NCBI GenBank assembly: GCA_964487505.1 | Contig: CAZARD010000071.1 | Coordinates: forward strand, 1-23,306 | Direction: 5' to 3' | Length of the DNA stretch: 23,306 bases | From: JAFDVJ01 sp964487505 | GTDB lineage: Bacteria > Acidobacteriota > Blastocatellia > Pyrinomonadales > Pyrinomonadaceae | Shown: positions 15,857 through 22,354 of the stretch, one piece after another | Layout of the letters: each line of letters opens with the position of its first letter | How positions within the stretch are numbered: position 1 is the stretch's first letter | The notes under the pieces: model-generated | What the model was told of the DNA's origin: nothing | The model's database searches: none | Seen by the model: only the letters and a program-made list of their open reading frames with translations | Program-made: the position numbers and the translations under genes

Positions 15857-15890
15857 GATTCAAGATTCAAGATATTCCAGATTCCAGATT
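15857..15890 (+). repeat. GATTCAA/GATTCCA short repeat tract
   Basis: A short tract of GATTCAA units changing into ATTCCAG units. It belongs to the same family and orientation as the tract at 15307-15393. Confidence 0.7.
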
Positions 15891-15974
15891 ATCATTCATT
15901 CCTTCACTGGCCGGGCAGCAGTCCAGCCCTGAACGATTGCCTATGGATCGACGAGCGGCGTTCCGACAGGCTCG

Positions 15975-16037
15975 TGGAACCTGGGACTTGGAATCTGGAG
16001 TCTTGAACCTGAAATCTGGAATCTGGAACCTGAATCA
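15975..16037 (-). repeat. TGGAATC short repeat tract (inverted orientation)
   Basis: Units such as TGGAATC, TGGAACC and TGAAATC are the complement of the GATTCCA tract at 15307, so the two tracts form inverted flanks around the REP-like array. It ends about 8 bases before the histidine phosphatase stop codon. Confidence 0.75.
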
Positions 16038-16045
16038 GTTCGGCA

Positions 16046-16705
16046 TCAAAGCGCCCCGAAGGAATCATTGCCGGTCGGCGGAGCGTGAAGATGGCGCGTG
16101 TCGTTTATCGCAAGCACCCGGATGTTCTGATGGCCCCGGATCTCGAAGCGATTGATCCCGCAGTTTGACGTAACCAGCCAAGGCGTCTGTCTCGTGAAAC
16201 GGTCGATCGCGCCGATCATCTGCAACGTCATGAAACAGATCGCGCCGGTATGGGAAAAGATCGCGATCCGCTCACCCCTGTGCGAATCCATGATTTGACG
16301 AAGCTCGCGGTTCACACGCTTAAGGAGTTGTCTATAGCTTTCGCCCTTACGGATGACGTGGTTTACGTCGCGGTTGACCAAAGCGTAATAGTCCCGGGGA
16401 TGCTTTTCGCGCGATTCATCGAAGGTCAGGCCTTCAAGAACGCCGACGTGGCGTTCGCGGAACGCAGGGGTCTGTATGATGGGGACGTCGATCAGTTCGC
16501 TCAGAGGCGTCGCTGTCTGGACAGCGCGCAGCAGATCGCTTGAATAGATCGCGTCGATCCTTTCACGGGCAAGCGCTTCGGCGGTTGTCCGCGCCTGGAG
16601 AAATCCGAGATCCGAAAGCGGTGTCGCCGAATGTCCGCCGAACCGACCCTCGGCGTTGCCGGCCGATTGTCCGTGACGGATGAGATAGAGACGGGTCACT
16701 TGCAT
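16046..16705 (-). CDS. Histidine phosphatase family (phosphoglycerate mutase-like) protein
   Basis: A 219-residue cytosolic phosphatase of the RHG superfamily. The catalytic RHG is at 10-12 (H11 is the phospho-acceptor). R60 lies in SSDLLRAVQTA, the proton donor glutamate is E84 in FRERHVGVLEGL, and the second histidine is H152 in FSHTGAI, where the usual SHG is SHT. Length and motif order fit cobC/gpmB-like phosphatases rather than glycolytic dPGM. The substrate cannot be told from sequence. It lies downstream of prfA on the same strand but is separated by a 158-base repeat tract. No SD is visible before the ATG; the upstream bases are repeat sequence, so expression may be low or depend on another promoter. 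Confidence 0.9.
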   Translation of the reverse strand: MQVTRLYLIRHGQSAGNAEGRFGGHSATPLSDLGFLQARTTAEALARERIDAIYSSDLLRAVQTATPLSELIDVPIIQTPAFRERHVGVLEGLTFDESREKHPRDYYALVNRDVNHVIRKGESYRQLLKRVNRELRQIMDSHRGERIAIFSHTGAICFMTLQMIGAIDRFTRQTPWLVTSNCGINRFEIRGHQNIRVLAINDTRHLHAPPTGNDSFGAL

Positions 16706-16716
16706 TTGGGATCTTC

Positions 16717-16750
16717 GATTTTAGATTTTAGATTTTGGATTTTGGATTCC
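16717..16750 (-). repeat. ATTTTAG/ATTTTGG short repeat tract, left arm of inverted repeat
   Basis: Imperfect GATTTTA/GATTTTG units just upstream of the phosphatase start. The last 20 bases (16731-16750) are the exact reverse complement of 16836-16855. Confidence 0.8.
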
Positions 16751-16775
16751 GGACTCGATGAGTACCTTGATCGGC

Positions 16776-16795
16776 GAACCGGCAATTGCCGGTTC
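16776..16795. repeat. Perfect 20-base palindrome GAACCGGCAATTGCCGGTTC
   Basis: A perfect dyad between the two ATTTTGG arms. As RNA it would form an 8-bp stem with an AATT loop; as DNA it could be a dimeric-protein site. No T-run follows on either strand, so it is not a classical terminator. Confidence 0.75.
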
Positions 16796-16835
16796 AAGTT
16801 GGCCCGGTATGTTGCGTGACCCTACGGTGATCAAG

Positions 16836-16861
16836 GGAATCCAAAATCCAAAATCCGAAAT
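16836..16861 (+). repeat. AATCCAA short repeat tract, right arm of inverted repeat
   Basis: GGAATCCAAAATCCAAAATC (16836-16855) is the exact complement of the left arm at 16731-16750. The tract ends two bases before the prfA stop codon complement. Confidence 0.8.
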
Positions 16862-16863
16862 CA

Positions 16864-17940
16864 TCAGGCTGCTTTCACTTCGGCCTTCAGCTTTTCGGTT
16901 TGGTAATGGGTAGTTAAGGCGTTGATGAATTCATCCAGCGCCCCTTCCATCACCAGGTCGAGCTGATAGACCGTGAGGCCAATACGGTGATCGGACACAC
17001 GATTTTCCTTGAAATTATATGTTCGGATCTTCTCCGACCGATCGCCGCTTCCGACCATCGACTTGCGCTCGGCCGAAAGCGCCTCGTGCTGTTTCTGCTC
17101 CTCGAGCTCCTGGAGCCGGGCTCGCAGGACGCGCATCGCCTTCTCGCGGTTCTTGATCTGTGATTTCTCGTCCTGCATCGAGACGACGACGCCCGTCGGC
17201 AAATGCGTCAGGCGCACCGCCGAATAGGTCGTGTTGACCGACTGGCCGCCCGGACCGCTCGAACAGAAAGTATCGATCCGAAGATCGTTCTGATTGATCT
17301 GGACGTCAACCTCCTCCGCTTCGGGGAGAACCGCGACCGTGATCGCCGAGGTATGGACGCGACCGGCGGTCTCCGTTGCGGGAACTCTCTGCACGCGATG
17401 GACTCCCGACTCGTAACGCAGCTTGGAATAGACGCGGTCGCCCTCGATCACGGCCGACGCTTCCTTTATCCCGCCGACGCCGGTTTCGGACGCTTCAAGG
17501 ATTTCGAACTTCCATCCCTGTCGTTCCGCGTAACGTGCGTACATTCTCAAGATCTCGGCGGCGAACAATGTCGCCTCGTCGCCGCCCGTTCCGGCACGGA
17601 CCTCGATGATGACGTTCTTCTCATCGTTCGGGTCCTTCGGCAGAAGCAGGACCTTGAGTTCTTCTTCGGCTTTCGGAAGACGTTCGCTGAGTTCGTCGAT
17701 CTCCATCTGCGCCATCTCGCGCATATCGGAATCGTCGGCGGCGTCAAGAAGCTCGCGCGCTCCGGAGAGGTCTTCGGTCATCTTTCTGACCTCACGGTAT
17801 TTTTCGACGATCTCGCCGAGCGATCGGTGCTGCTTCATCAACTTCGTGTACGCCGCGATATCCGACGTCACGTCCGGCGACGAGAGCTGTTCCGTGATCT
17901 CCTCGTAGTTCTTCTCGATCTGTGCAAGTTTTTCGAGCAT
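16864..17940 (-). CDS. prfA: Peptide chain release factor 1
   Basis: A 358-residue class I release factor that reads UAA/UAG in the ribosomal A site and triggers peptide release. The codon-recognition tripeptide PAT is at 187-189 (RVPATETAGRVHTSA), which marks RF1 rather than RF2. The GGQ peptidyl-hydrolase loop is at 231-233 in SSGPGGQSVN. Length is typical. The ATG at 17940 is chosen because the protein then begins MLEKLAQIEKNYEEI as RF1 does, with AGAGGA seven bases upstream; the frame also opens at a TTG at 17964 that would overlap the preceding stop codon. It is 20 bases downstream of DUF1385 and presumably co-transcribed. The usual downstream partner prmC is absent here. Confidence 0.97.
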   Translation of the reverse strand: MLEKLAQIEKNYEEITEQLSSPDVTSDIAAYTKLMKQHRSLGEIVEKYREVRKMTEDLSGARELLDAADDSDMREMAQMEIDELSERLPKAEEELKVLLLPKDPNDEKNVIIEVRAGTGGDEATLFAAEILRMYARYAERQGWKFEILEASETGVGGIKEASAVIEGDRVYSKLRYESGVHRVQRVPATETAGRVHTSAITVAVLPEAEEVDVQINQNDLRIDTFCSSGPGGQSVNTTYSAVRLTHLPTGVVVSMQDEKSQIKNREKAMRVLRARLQELEEQKQHEALSAERKSMVGSGDRSEKIRTYNFKENRVSDHRIGLTVYQLDLVMEGALDEFINALTTHYQTEKLKAEVKAA

Positions 17941-17960
17941 TCTTGGTTCCTCTTCCGCAA

Positions 17961-19079
17961 TCAATTCTGCGGTTCTAGCCTCAGCGATTCGTTAAGCGAG
18001 ACGATCGCGACCTCGAGCTGGTCGTCATCCGGCTCTTGCGTCGTGATGTTCTGAAGCCAAAGCCCCGGCAGCGTCATCAACTTGAAGATCGCGCCCGATT
18101 CCTTTTTTGCGGCGTAACGGATGACCTCGTACGAAAGCCCGGCGACGAGCGGCATCAGCGCGATCCGGACGATGAGATTGAGCCACATCGCTTCAAAATT
18201 GATCACCGAAAAGAGCACGATGGCAACAAGCATCACGACCATCAGGAACGAAGTTCCGCAGCGCGGATGCTGGCGTCGCTGCGGCCGCGCGTTCTCGACC
18301 GAAAGATCGAGGCCCGATTCCCAGTTGAACACCGTTTTGTGCTCGGCGCCGTGATATTCGAAAACGCGCCGGATGTCCTTCAGGAACGACATCGAGAAAA
18401 TCATGATGATGAAAAACACCATCCGGATCAGGCCGTCGATGAGATTGAACGCGACCCACCCGCCGAACGTGTCGAGTTTGATCTTCCAGACATAAGCTTT
18501 GATGAACTCGAGCCAGCCCGCGTCCGGCGCGATCACAGGGGACGGCGCGAAACCACCCCAGATGAAAAGAAGGTTCGTCAGCACCAGCGGCGCGACGATG
18601 AACAGCGCGATGTTGAACGCGAGCGCGAAAATGATCGAGCCGACCGCGCCGGCCGATTGCTGTGTCTTCTTCGCTTTTGACTTCTCCGGCATCACGACCT
18701 TGGCCTTGGCCTTGAGAAAATCCTCATCGGTGGTGCCGTCAACAAGGACCGGAATCGTTTCGAACCCCTCGTTCTTCGCCTTTTCCTTCGCTTCGAGGTC
18801 TTCTTCGAAAATCTTCGCAGAGAAATTAAGCGCTTTGATGCCGAGCGCCATCGACTGGATCAAGGTCGCGCCGCCGCGGATGACCGGGATGTTCATCCAT
18901 TTGTATTTGTCGCTCCAACGCGGCAAACGTTCGGCCGTCGTTACGATCGTGCCGTCCGCGCGCCGGCAGGCGATCGCGTATGCCGACGGCGTGCGCATCA
19001 TCACGCCTTCCATCACGGCCTGACCGCCAACGATCAGGTCTTTCTCAAGCGACAGGAAAAGATGAATGAACTTTCTCAT
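17961..19079 (-). CDS. DUF1385 membrane protein (YqhQ-like)
   Basis: A 372-residue integral membrane protein of the DUF1385 family, whose function is not settled. Family hallmarks are VGGQAVMEGVMMR (17-29), EYHGAEHK (241-248) and HPRCGTSF (271-278). Predicted membrane helices span about 147-175, 207-233, 277-295 and 301-320. Residues 90-145 are a charged Lys/Glu-rich cytosolic stretch that looks like an insertion. The conserved His/Cys/Glu set hints at metal binding or catalysis (inference). Placement between rpmE and prfA is a common arrangement for this family and supports the call. No clear SD precedes ATG 19079. The upstream region runs quickly into repeat sequence and an assembly gap, so the promoter cannot be seen. 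Confidence 0.92.
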   Translation of the reverse strand: MRKFIHLFLSLEKDLIVGGQAVMEGVMMRTPSAYAIACRRADGTIVTTAERLPRWSDKYKWMNIPVIRGGATLIQSMALGIKALNFSAKIFEEDLEAKEKAKNEGFETIPVLVDGTTDEDFLKAKAKVVMPEKSKAKKTQQSAGAVGSIIFALAFNIALFIVAPLVLTNLLFIWGGFAPSPVIAPDAGWLEFIKAYVWKIKLDTFGGWVAFNLIDGLIRMVFFIIMIFSMSFLKDIRRVFEYHGAEHKTVFNWESGLDLSVENARPQRRQHPRCGTSFLMVVMLVAIVLFSVINFEAMWLNLIVRIALMPLVAGLSYEVIRYAAKKESGAIFKLMTLPGLWLQNITTQEPDDDQLEVAIVSLNESLRLEPQN

Positions 19080-19106
19080 AAATATGTTCGGAGGCGACTG
19101 CGTCGC

Positions 19107-19127
19107 GATTCCAGATTCCAGGATTCC
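19107..19127 (+). repeat. GATTCCA tract at left edge of gap
   Basis: Three GATTCCA-type units run straight into the Ns. The same unit occurs at 15307-15393, so the gap is in repeat sequence. Confidence 0.75.
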
Positions 19128-19227
19128 NNNNNNNNNNNNNNNNNNNNNNNNNNNNNNNNNNNNNNNNNNNNNNNNNNNNNNNNNNNNNNNNNNNNNNNNN
19201 NNNNNNNNNNNNNNNNNNNNNNNNNNN
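19128..19227. other. Assembly gap (100 N)
   Basis: Exactly 100 unknown bases, a conventional placeholder, so the true gap length is probably not known. Both edges are short-period repeats, which likely broke the assembly. Confidence 0.97.
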
Positions 19228-19265
19228 AATCCAAAATCCCCAATCCGAAATCACAAATCCCAAAT
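19228..19265 (+). repeat. AATCCAA/AATCCCA tract at right edge of gap
   Basis: Degenerate units AATCCAA, AATCCCC, AATCCGA, AATCCCA, matching the family at 16836-16861. The gap therefore joins an ATTCCAG-type tract to an AATCCAA-type tract. Confidence 0.75.
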
Positions 19266-19384
19266 GAAACTGACGCCTCGGCTTTTTCGGTTGCCGATCG
19301 CCGGAAGGTCAGACCTCGAGCGACCGGCGCGAAAAGCGTCGGCGTCAGATTCAAATCAGCTAGTAGTTGATCAAAACCAACAAA

Positions 19385-19591
19385 CTATTTACCGCGCGCA
19401 TAGCGCTTGTTGAAGCGGTCAACACGTCCGGCGGTATCGACAAGCTTCTGCTTGCCGGTGAAAAACGGATGGCACTCCGAGCAGATTTCGATGTGCAGAT
19501 CTTCTTTCAGCGTCGAGCGGGTCTTGAAATTGTTCCCGCACGCGCAGATGACGGAAATATCGTTGTATTTCGGATGAATTTCAGGTTTCAT
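19385..19591 (-). CDS. rpmE: 50S ribosomal protein L31, zinc-binding type
   Basis: A 68-residue ribosomal protein of the large subunit. The start MKPEIHPKYNDISVICACGN and the four zinc-ligand cysteines C16, C18, C37 and C40 identify the zinc-containing L31 form, as opposed to the cysteine-free paralogue used in zinc starvation. The C-terminal DRFNKRYARGK is standard. AGGAGA lies 12 bases before the ATG, a long spacing. A good promoter is present in the 95-base gap upstream. DUF1385 and prfA follow on the same strand beyond a repeat-filled spacer. Confidence 0.97.
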   Translation of the reverse strand: MKPEIHPKYNDISVICACGNNFKTRSTLKEDLHIEICSECHPFFTGKQKLVDTAGRVDRFNKRYARGK

Positions 19592-19644
19592 TTTTTCAAA
19601 TGGTCTCCTCTTTGTCTAAAATCGTGCCCCGGAGGCAAACTCCA

Positions 19645-19674
19645 ATAATATGTTCCGCCGCTCGATCCCGTCAA
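19645..19674 (-). promoter_or_regulatory. Sigma-70-type promoter for rpmE
   Basis: On the minus strand TTGACG (19669-19674) and TATTAT (19645-19650) are separated by 18 bases, each matching 5 of 6 consensus positions. The start of transcription would be near 19638, about 47 bases before the rpmE ATG. Confidence 0.7.
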
Positions 19675-19686
19675 GTTAGACGCGCC

Positions 19687-20877
19687 TCAAACCGTCGGCA
19701 ACACGACCTCGGCGGCCAATAATGATTCCAAACGCTGCTCCTTGATGCCGTAAAACTCCTTGACGGCGCGGATCTCGTCATCAAACCGGGCCCGGTCCGA
19801 TTCGGCATTGACGCGCGTTCCGACGATCATGTTGTTCTTCGGCGTATGTTCGAGCGGGACGAACTCGAAGATCCGTGTCGCATAGCCTGCGCGTTCAAGA
19901 AGCAGCGAACGGAGTCCGTCGGTGATCGTCTCGGCCTCGCGTTCGAGCATCACGCCGTGCTTGAGGATGTCGCGGAGCATCGCCGGCGGGGCGATCTGCG
20001 GCCGGACCTCTTGATGGCAGCACGGCGCGACGATGATCAGTTCAGCCGCGGCACGGATGCCCTTGAAGATCGCGTCGTCGGTTGCCGTATTGCAGGCGTG
20101 GAGCGCGATCAGAACGTCGACGTCGGTCAGGCCGAACTCGTCGATCCGGCCGCGTGTGAACTCGAGTCCGTCAAACTCCGACGCCCGGGCGATGTCGTTG
20201 CATAGGTTGACAAGTTCGTCCCTGGCATCGACACCCGTGATCTTGACGTCGATGCCGCGGATGTTCCGGAAGTAATCGTAGGTCGCGAACGTCAGATAGC
20301 CCTTTCCGGAACCCATATCGACGATCCTTATCGATCGCCGGTCCTTGAGATCCGATTTGTCGACGAACCCGGCGAGCGTTTCGACAAATCGGTTTATCTG
20401 CTTCCATTTGTCGTGCTGCTTTTCGCGAATCTCGCCCTTGTCGGTCGTAATCCCGAGCGCCTTCAGATAGAACCCGGCCGGATCGACGAACCTTTTCTTT
20501 TCGCGATCGTGGTCCGGTTTCGGCGCCGCCTTGAATGTCGGTTTCGCGACGTTCAGCCGTGATTTCCCCTTCTTGCCGATATCGAGTTGAAGATCGTTCT
20601 CCGTCGTGAAGAGATGGCCGCCGAAGAAGCTCGAGCCTAGCAGATCGCGGACTATGCTCAGGCCTTCGGTGAAATCGTGATTTTTGGCCGTGTCGCGTGT
20701 ATCATAGCGATAGAGAAAGAAGAGGCGCAGGCCTTTGCGGGTTTCGATGAGCCGGATAAGAAGCTTTTGCAGGTGCTCGTCGGATCCTCTGTAGTTTCCG
20801 AGCGTCAGCTTCACAAAGGTTTTTTCGTGCAGGCTTTTGGCCAGTTCGGAGATGAATTTTTCGACGTTTTCGATCAT
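19687..20877 (-). CDS. Class I SAM-dependent methyltransferase (Methyltransf_32-like)
   Basis: A 396-residue protein with an N-terminal domain of about 180 residues and a Rossmann methyltransferase domain. Visible motifs: motif I VDMGSGKGYL (186-195), acidic D217 in TGVDARDEL, ALHACNTATD (258-267) and APCCHQE (284-290). The LHAC...PCCH pair resembles the METTL25/GSTCD/TRMT13-like group, some of which modify RNA; the substrate here is unknown. ATG 20877 is preferred over an in-frame TTG at 20895, because a likely minus-strand promoter would start transcription at about 20894. It ends 95 bases before rpmE, which has its own promoter, and it diverges from the DinB genes with only 39 bases between start codons. 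Confidence 0.88.
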   Translation of the reverse strand: MIENVEKFISELAKSLHEKTFVKLTLGNYRGSDEHLQKLLIRLIETRKGLRLFFLYRYDTRDTAKNHDFTEGLSIVRDLLGSSFFGGHLFTTENDLQLDIGKKGKSRLNVAKPTFKAAPKPDHDREKKRFVDPAGFYLKALGITTDKGEIREKQHDKWKQINRFVETLAGFVDKSDLKDRRSIRIVDMGSGKGYLTFATYDYFRNIRGIDVKITGVDARDELVNLCNDIARASEFDGLEFTRGRIDEFGLTDVDVLIALHACNTATDDAIFKGIRAAAELIIVAPCCHQEVRPQIAPPAMLRDILKHGVMLEREAETITDGLRSLLLERAGYATRIFEFVPLEHTPKNNMIVGTRVNAESDRARFDDEIRAVKEFYGIKEQRLESLLAAEVVLPTV

Positions 20878-20900
20878 TTGGGCCACGCGGCGCAAGTCGA

Positions 20901-20930
20901 ATCATACGAGAAAGCAATGCGGACAATCAA
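20901..20930 (-). promoter_or_regulatory. Possible promoter of the methyltransferase gene
   Basis: On the minus strand TTGATT (20925-20930) and TATGAT (20901-20906, 5 of 6 to TATAAT) have an 18-base spacer. The boxes overlap the first codons of the divergent DinB gene, so the two transcription units may interfere. Confidence 0.45.
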
Positions 20931-21429
20931 CCAAGCCGACTTCCTGAAATCGATGCTCGCGCTCGTAAAGGAGACGTTCGAGGGAACCGAGACCGACTTT
21001 GGCACGATGTACCTCGATAAGGAAACGTCCCTGTTTTCGACGCTTGAGGGAGTCGATGCCGCGACGGCTTCGCGAACCATCGGCGCGAGCGACGTGACGA
21101 TCGCCGCTCATTGCGAACATCTGCGTTTTTATATCGATTTCCTCAACAATTACTTGAACGAGAATTTCGAGATCGTCGATTGGAAAGAGAGTTGGAAAAC
21201 GGCGAAGGTCACGAAAAAGGAATGGAACGCGTTGCGCGGCAGGCTTCACAAGGCTTACCAGACGGTGATCGATACGTTCAATGACGTCGAGACCTGGAAC
21301 GATCACAAGATCTCGGGCGCGCTCGGGATCCTGACGCACACGGCATATCATCTCAGCGCGATCCGGCAGATGGAGAAATTCATTCGTTCCGACGACCAGA
21401 TCCTGGAGGTCGAAAAGATCGGATTATGA
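20917..21429 (+). CDS. DinB-like four-helix metal-binding protein (first of a tandem pair)
   Basis: A 170-residue, mainly helical protein of the DinB/YfiT-like superfamily. The usual His triad is placed as H68 (CEHLRFYIDFL), H141 and H145 (ILTHTAYHLSAIRQM), positioned to bind a divalent metal. Members include thiol transferases and many of unknown function. The ATG at 20917 is chosen because the protein then aligns end to end with its paralogue; the frame is open further upstream inside the divergent methyltransferase. The SD is weak (GAGAAA). The stop overlaps the next gene's ATG as ATGA. A Lys-rich segment (86-101) and the last 15 residues are additions relative to the second copy. Confidence 0.85.
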   Translation: MRTINQADFLKSMLALVKETFEGTETDFGTMYLDKETSLFSTLEGVDAATASRTIGASDVTIAAHCEHLRFYIDFLNNYLNENFEIVDWKESWKTAKVTKKEWNALRGRLHKAYQTVIDTFNDVETWNDHKISGALGILTHTAYHLSAIRQMEKFIRSDDQILEVEKIGL

Positions 21430-21881
21430 ACAGAGAAATATTCGTCAGATCGCTGGCCTATCTCTTGCGCGAGACGTTCGAAGGTTCGCCCGAAGGCCAG
21501 CCGAGCGCGTATCTCGACCGCGGCGTCGGCATCTTCGCGACGCTCGGAAGCGCCAGCGCGGCGGATGCTTCGCGAACGGTCAAAGGAACGACCGCGGCCG
21601 CGCAAACAGAGCATCTTAAGTTCTACCTCGACCGTCTTCGTGAGTTCATCAACGGCCGCACCGAGGCCGTCAAGTGGGAGCAAAGCTGGCTCATCGAAAC
21701 CGTTGACGAAGAGGAATGGGCGGCTCTGCGCGAATCGGTCAGGAGATCGTACGAGGAAACGCTCAAGCTCATCGCCGAGCACGACGATTGGAGCGAGCGG
21801 AACGCCGGAATGGCGATCGCGATGCTTGCGCACACCGCGTATCATCTTGGGGCGATCCGGCAGATCCTGAAATCCGAATAA
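21426..21881 (+). CDS. DinB-like four-helix metal-binding protein (second of a tandem pair)
   Basis: A 151-residue paralogue of the preceding gene. Matching segments include LRETFEG / VKETFEG near the N-terminus, TEHLKFYLDRL, EEEWAALR / KKEWNALR and LAHTAYHLGAIRQ. The likely metal ligands are H63, H136 and H140. Its ATG overlaps the upstream TGA (ATGA), which indicates translational coupling and perhaps a heterodimer (DinB proteins often dimerise; inference). The VOC gene starts 15 bases after its stop. No substrate can be assigned. Confidence 0.87.
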   Translation: MNREIFVRSLAYLLRETFEGSPEGQPSAYLDRGVGIFATLGSASAADASRTVKGTTAAAQTEHLKFYLDRLREFINGRTEAVKWEQSWLIETVDEEEWAALRESVRRSYEETLKLIAEHDDWSERNAGMAIAMLAHTAYHLGAIRQILKSE

Positions 21882-21895
21882 ACCGAAGCACGCCG

Positions 21896-22306
21896 ATGAA
21901 CCTGTTCCATCTTGCATTTCCGGTGCGCGACCTGACCGAGGCGCGCGATTTCTACGGCGGAGTTCTCGGCTGCGATGAAGGCCGCAGTTCGGGCGATTGG
22001 ATAGATTTCAACCTGTGCGGGCATCAGGTCGTCGCGCATCTCGCCCCGAATTCCGGAATCGTACACCGCAACGAGGTCGATCGTGACCACGTTCCGGTCC
22101 CGCATTTCGGGGTCGTTCTTCCGATGGACGAATGGGAGGCGCTTGCGGCAAGACTTCGTTCAAAGGGAGTCGAGTTCGTGATCGAGCCAAAGATCCGCTT
22201 TAAGGGCGAAGTCGGCGAACAGGCGACGATGTTCTTTCTCGATCCGTCGGGCAACGCCCTCGAGTTCAAGGCGTTCGCCGATCTCTCGCAAGTTTTCGCC
22301 AAGTAA
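21896..22306 (+). CDS. VOC (glyoxalase/dioxygenase fold) family protein
   Basis: A 136-residue vicinal-oxygen-chelate protein with two beta-alpha-beta-beta-beta modules. The start LFHLAFPVRDLTEARDFYGG is typical. Candidate metal ligands are H5, H70 (PHFGVVL) and E123 (GNALEFKAF), with the late motif FFLDPSGNALEFK intact. The family includes glyoxalase I, extradiol dioxygenases and thiol-transferase resistance proteins, so an enzymatic role is likely but the substrate is open. The ATG at 21896 is used because residue 2 begins the first strand. It sits in the same run as the DinB pair and the deacetylase, consistent with one transcript. Confidence 0.9.
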   Translation: MNLFHLAFPVRDLTEARDFYGGVLGCDEGRSSGDWIDFNLCGHQVVAHLAPNSGIVHRNEVDRDHVPVPHFGVVLPMDEWEALAARLRSKGVEFVIEPKIRFKGEVGEQATMFFLDPSGNALEFKAFADLSQVFAK

Positions 22307-22354
22307 TCTATCGCGCAGGACCGACGAAAACGCAGATAGGTCGGTGAGTTCTGT

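Larger units (their letters stand above)
15394..16045. other. Non-coding repeat island
   Basis: No supportable gene lies between the receptor terminator and the histidine phosphatase stop. The stretch holds REP-like hairpin units (15531-15763) and ATTCCAG-type tracts at 15857-15890 and 15975-16037, with unassigned sequence between. Open frames here run through repeats and have no recognisable protein character. Confidence 0.7.
19080..19384. other. rpmE-DUF1385 spacer with repeat tract and assembly gap
   Basis: These 305 bases hold ATTCCAG-type repeats (19107-19127), exactly 100 Ns (19128-19227), AATCCAA-type repeats (19228-19265), then about 120 bases with no recognisable gene, terminator or promoter. 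Reading frames crossing the Ns are meaningless. Confidence 0.85.

Noticed and set aside
17941..17964. TTG start giving a longer release factor 1
   Set aside because: It adds eight residues not expected in RF1 and overlaps the DUF1385 stop. ATG 17940 has a properly spaced SD.
17203..18054. Plus-strand open frame of 283 codons opposite prfA
   Set aside because: It is fully antisense to the highly conserved release factor and shows no protein family features.
19045..19413. Small open frames running through the N gap
   Set aside because: Frames containing about 34 unknown residues arise only from the Ns; the flanks are short-period repeats.
20677..20916. Upstream extension of the first DinB-like gene
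   Set aside because: It lies inside the divergent methyltransferase coding sequence. The paralogue alignment and family length support the start at 20917.
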